DNA of 64,000 nt, from assembly GCA_037139195.1 (NCBI GenBank), contig JBAXGW010000005.1, forward strand, positions 33,568 to 97,567, read 5' to 3'. Origin of the DNA: JBAXGW01 sp037139195 (GTDB taxonomy: Bacteria > Bacteroidota > Bacteroidia > Bacteroidales > JAHJDW01). Positions within the stretch are counted from its first letter, which is position 1, and every line of letters starts with the position of its first letter. The notes beneath the pieces are model-generated. The model was not told the origin of the DNA. It saw only the letters and a list, made by a program, of their open reading frames with translations, and searched no databases. Shown here one piece after another: positions 61,194 through 64,000 of this stretch. The position numbers were made by a program, and so were the translations under genes.

Positions 61194-61826
61194 ATGATTG
61201 GTGAAGAATTCAAATTATTAGAACAAGGAAAGCTTTTGCCTTTGATGGAAGAGTTTTATTCTATACAGGGCGAGGGTGCTAATGCAGGGAAAGCTGCTTA
61301 TTTTTTACGTATTGGCGGTTGCGATGTTGGATGTTATTGGTGTGATGTGAAAGAATCGTGGAATCCACAGTTTCATCCATTAACTTCGGTAGAGCAAATG
61401 ATTTCCAATACGGCTAAGTATCCAGCAAAACAAGTTGTTATAACAGGTGGAGAACCACTTATATATAATTTAGATTACCTAACTGCGTTATTACACAAGG
61501 AATCTATTAAAATTTTTTTAGAAACATCGGGTTCGCATCCTTTTTCGGGAGAGTTTGATTGGATATGTTTGTCGCCAAAAAAGCAAATGCGCCCTTTGTC
61601 GCAATACTATCAGTTTGCCCATGAATTAAAAATTATTATTCATGATGATTCAGATTTTGCTTGGGCAGAAGAAAATGCTGAAAAAGTAAATTTGGAATGC
61701 AAATTGTACTTACAACCCGAATGGAGTCAAATAGAAAATATGTTGCCAAAAATTACTAATTTTATAATGGAAAATCCTAAATGGATGGCTTCTATGCAAA
61801 TACATAAATATATGAATATTCCATAG
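61194..61826 (+). CDS. queE: 7-carboxy-7-deazaguanine synthase
   Basis: QueE is a radical SAM enzyme that makes the 7-deazaguanine core of queuosine. 210 residues from the ATG at 61194; a TTG at 61158 was rejected because it coincides with the promoter. The motif order PLMEEFYSIQGEG (about 17-29), GGCDVGCYWCDVKESW with the CxxxCxxC cluster ligands, and ITGGEPL (about 82-88) is typical of the QueE family of Bacteroidota. No other queuosine gene (queC, queD, queF) is in the window. Confidence 0.94.
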   Translation: MIGEEFKLLEQGKLLPLMEEFYSIQGEGANAGKAAYFLRIGGCDVGCYWCDVKESWNPQFHPLTSVEQMISNTAKYPAKQVVITGGEPLIYNLDYLTALLHKESIKIFLETSGSHPFSGEFDWICLSPKKQMRPLSQYYQFAHELKIIIHDDSDFAWAEENAEKVNLECKLYLQPEWSQIENMLPKITNFIMENPKWMASMQIHKYMNIP

Positions 61827-61892
61827 TATCAGATGTTTTTTTGAACTTTACATGCTTTCAGCTTTAGGAACTTTTTAACTTTAAAAACTTTG

Positions 61893-61900
61893 TAACTTTG
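61893..61900 (+). promoter_or_regulatory. Candidate -7 element (TAACTTTG) for the PorE-like gene
   Basis: Full TAnnTTTG match within a run of AACTTT-like units, 65 bases before the ATG. Confidence 0.45.
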
Positions 61901-61924
61901 CCTTCGACTCCGCTCAGTCAACGA
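61901..61924. repeat. Possible short interspersed repeat (CTTCGACTCCGCTCAGTC type)
   Basis: A GC-rich island in very AT-rich DNA, placed between the promoter candidate and the PorE-like gene. Similar short units are scattered between genes in some Bacteroidota; only one copy is in this window, so the call is tentative. Confidence 0.35.
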
Positions 61925-61965
61925 ATAAAAATTTATAATTTAATGAACTTTCAAACTTCAATCCC

Positions 61966-63912
61966 ATGATAAAAAGAGTTTTATTTTTCACATTGCTAAT
62001 TACTTCTGTGTTGGGCTTTGCTCAGAAACAAGATTATAGTCGACTAACGTCTAAATCAAAAAAAGCAAAACAATATTATATCAGTGCCGATAAGTTTTTT
62101 AATTACGATCAGGCTGATAATGCTGTTTTAGAACTTAAAAAAGCCATAGAAGAAGATTCTATGTTTGTGGAAGCCCACATGCTTCTTGGAGATGTTTTGT
62201 TTTATGCGAAAAAATACAAGGAATCGGTTGAAGAGTACAAGAAAACAGTTATTATAAATCCCAATTTTTCAATTGATAATTACTACTATTTGGGTAGAGC
62301 ATTGTATATGATTGAAGATTATGCTTCGGGTGTAGGTTGCTTTCGCGAATTTTTAAAATTGAGTAATGGTGCTGATAATGCATTAACTCGTGAGTCGAAA
62401 ATGCATGTTACAGTTGGCGATTTTCGTGCTGAAATGATGAAACATCCCGTTCCATTTAATCCAATTAATATGGGTCCAAATATTAATAGTCCTTATCACG
62501 AATATCTTCCAAGTTTAACAGCTGATGAAAATGTAATATTAATAACTCGTCGAGATATACGTGAGCCCGATTTGCCTTATAGTGCCTCGAATTCGCAAGA
62601 AGATTTTTTTGAAGCTAGAAAAGTTAAAGGCGAATGGCAAAAAGCGTTTAATATTGGAGCGCCAATAAATACACCCGGAAATGAAGGAGCTGAATGTATT
62701 TCGGCTGATGGTAGAACTGTTTTTTTTACAATTAATGAACGTCCTGGTGGATATGGTAGTTGCGATATTTATATGTCGAAAAGAACGCCAATGGGCTGGT
62801 CGGATCCAGAAAATTTGGGTTCTGTTGTTAATTCTGAAGCTTGGGATACTCAACCATCGTTTTCATCGGATGGTAAGACTTTGTATTTTGTAAGTACACG
62901 TCCTGGCGGCTTGGGCGGTTCGGATATATGGAAAACTGTAATGAAAGAAGATGGCTCGTGGACAACACCAATTAACCTTGGTCCTGAAATAAATACAAAA
63001 GCAAATGAGAATTCGCCATTTATTCATCCAGATGACCAAACCTTGTATTATGCAACAGCAGGGCGAATGGGAATGGGTGGAACCGATATTTTTTATTCGC
63101 GCAAAGATGCGAAAGGTAACTTCGGAACTTCAATAAATATAGGTTACCCAATTAATTCATCCGAAAATGATGATTGCCTGGTAATAGCTCCAAGTGGCGA
63201 ATTGGCATATTTTGCTTCGAAAAGAGATGGCGGTTATGGAATGATGGATTTGTATTATTTCGAGTTGTATAAAGAAGCAAGACCTTCTCCTGTTACTTAT
63301 TTTAAAGGAAAGGTGTATGATGTAAATACAAAAGAACCACTTGAAGCACAGTTCGAGTTGATAGATTTAAAAACGCAAGAGCTTAAAATAAAATCTAATT
63401 CAGAAGCGAAAACGGGTGAGTTTTTTGTGCCGTTGGCTACCAATAGCAATTATGCACTTAATGTTTCTAAAAAAGGTTATTTGTTTTATTCTCAAAATTT
63501 CTCTTTGATGGATCGCACGGAAAAAACACCGTATATTATGGATGTTCCATTGCAACCAATTGGCGACAATCAAATTGTGGTACTTAACAATATATTCTTC
63601 GATACGGATAAATTCGATTTAAAATCGGAATCAGTAGCAGAGTTAGAAAAACTATTTGGGTTCTTAAAAAACAATCCAACCTTGAAAATTGAAGTTAGAG
63701 GGCATACCGATAATGTTGGTAACGATGCACTTAATTTAACACTATCGAATAACAGAGCAAAATCGGTATACGACTATTTAATAACAAAAGGAATAGCTAA
63801 AGAGCGCTTGCAATATAAAGGCTATGGCGAAACAACACCAATAGCAACAAACGATACCGAGGCTGGACGCCAGTTAAATAGAAGAACAGAATTTAAAATT
63901 ATTGGGAAGTAG
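61966..63912 (+). CDS. PorE-like OmpA-family protein (T9SS component candidate)
   Basis: 648 residues with a signal peptide (1-19). Domains in order: TPR-like helices (about 30-165), PD40/WD40-like propeller (about 175-440, repeated 'G-x-G-x-x-D-I-Y/W' blades such as GGYGSCDIYMSK and GGLGGSDIWK), a carboxypeptidase-regulatory-like domain (about 448-530), and an OmpA peptidoglycan-binding domain (about 540-648, FFDTDKFDLK, GHTDNVGND). This is the architecture and length of PorE, which anchors the T9SS to peptidoglycan. No Cys lipobox is seen, unlike P. gingivalis PorE. Other proteins of this layout exist, so T9SS role is inferred from T9SS cargo in the window. Confidence 0.82.
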   Translation: MIKRVLFFTLLITSVLGFAQKQDYSRLTSKSKKAKQYYISADKFFNYDQADNAVLELKKAIEEDSMFVEAHMLLGDVLFYAKKYKESVEEYKKTVIINPNFSIDNYYYLGRALYMIEDYASGVGCFREFLKLSNGADNALTRESKMHVTVGDFRAEMMKHPVPFNPINMGPNINSPYHEYLPSLTADENVILITRRDIREPDLPYSASNSQEDFFEARKVKGEWQKAFNIGAPINTPGNEGAECISADGRTVFFTINERPGGYGSCDIYMSKRTPMGWSDPENLGSVVNSEAWDTQPSFSSDGKTLYFVSTRPGGLGGSDIWKTVMKEDGSWTTPINLGPEINTKANENSPFIHPDDQTLYYATAGRMGMGGTDIFYSRKDAKGNFGTSINIGYPINSSENDDCLVIAPSGELAYFASKRDGGYGMMDLYYFELYKEARPSPVTYFKGKVYDVNTKEPLEAQFELIDLKTQELKIKSNSEAKTGEFFVPLATNSNYALNVSKKGYLFYSQNFSLMDRTEKTPYIMDVPLQPIGDNQIVVLNNIFFDTDKFDLKSESVAELEKLFGFLKNNPTLKIEVRGHTDNVGNDALNLTLSNNRAKSVYDYLITKGIAKERLQYKGYGETTPIATNDTEAGRQLNRRTEFKIIGK

Positions 63913-63957
63913 CTTTTTATTTGTTAATTTTTTTTTGATGTTTGAATTAATCAAAAG

Positions 63958-63982
63958 AATTCCTCGAGGCTCTGCCTCGGGG
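63958..63982. repeat. REP-like palindrome at the window end
   Basis: CCTCGAGGC / GCCTCGGGG (one wobble pair) around TCT, a GC-rich hairpin following the PorE-like gene without a T-run. It looks like a dispersed intergenic repeat; the window ends 18 bases later. Confidence 0.5.
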
Positions 63983-64000
63983 TGAGTAATTTCAAGCGAC

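Overview
The window is AT-rich, densely packed bacterial DNA from a member of the Bacteroidota, most likely an anaerobic or facultative Bacteroidales-like lineage. Supporting signs are a SusC/SusD pair, four secreted proteins with type IX secretion (T9SS) C-terminal sorting domains, a PorE-like T9SS protein, a DUF5916 protein, Bacteroidota-style TAnnTTTG -7 promoter elements in front of many genes, and the absence of clear Shine-Dalgarno sites. [FeFe]-hydrogenase maturases HydF and HydE and an indolepyruvate:ferredoxin oxidoreductase (IorAB) point to ferredoxin-based fermentative metabolism. I saw no rRNA, tRNA, CRISPR array, prophage or insertion sequence.

Layout. 1-7.8 kb: 5'-truncated short-chain dehydrogenase, patatin fused to a BamA-like barrel, DUF349 protein, rRNA-type methyltransferase, lipoprotein, EamA exporter. 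7.9-13.5 kb: iorAB, a small membrane protein and a Cys-rich mini-protein, then hydF and hydE. 13.7-17.4 kb: two T9SS cargo proteins, an exported protein, a rhomboid protease. 17.4-25 kb: sucC, DUF5916 barrel, MORN-type protein, M23/LysM peptidase, RecQ. 25.2-30 kb: SusC/SusD operon without a neighbouring glycosidase. 30-34.3 kb: TlpA-type thioredoxin, unknown protein, T9SS protein with a P-domain. 34.6-40.1 kb: surface-protein cluster of one large T9SS protein and two collagen-like proteins. 40.1-47.4 kb: serine hydrolase, nth, dapD, HU, fmt, TPR-ribH, recF-DUF721. 47.5-53.7 kb: PD40/SPOR protein, CapA-like protein, xerD divergent from an aminotransferase - GH114 lipoprotein - outer-membrane protein operon. 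53.7-56.5 kb: minus-strand lipoprotein, barrel and patatin genes. 56.7-64 kb: propeller sensor kinase and LytTR regulator, a decayed gene, queE and a PorE-like OmpA protein.

Housekeeping functions (recF, recQ, nth, xerD, HU, fmt, ribH, dapD, sucC, queE) alternate with envelope and surface functions. The least explained parts are the tandem collagen-like 'base-stalk-head' proteins with stalks of the same number of Gly-X-Y triplets, the decayed gene next to a complete one-sensor one-regulator pair, and the small Cys-rich protein between iorAB and hydFE. Gene starts were adjusted where signal peptides, family length or promoter position disagreed with the longest open frame. All functional calls come from motif reading without database searches.
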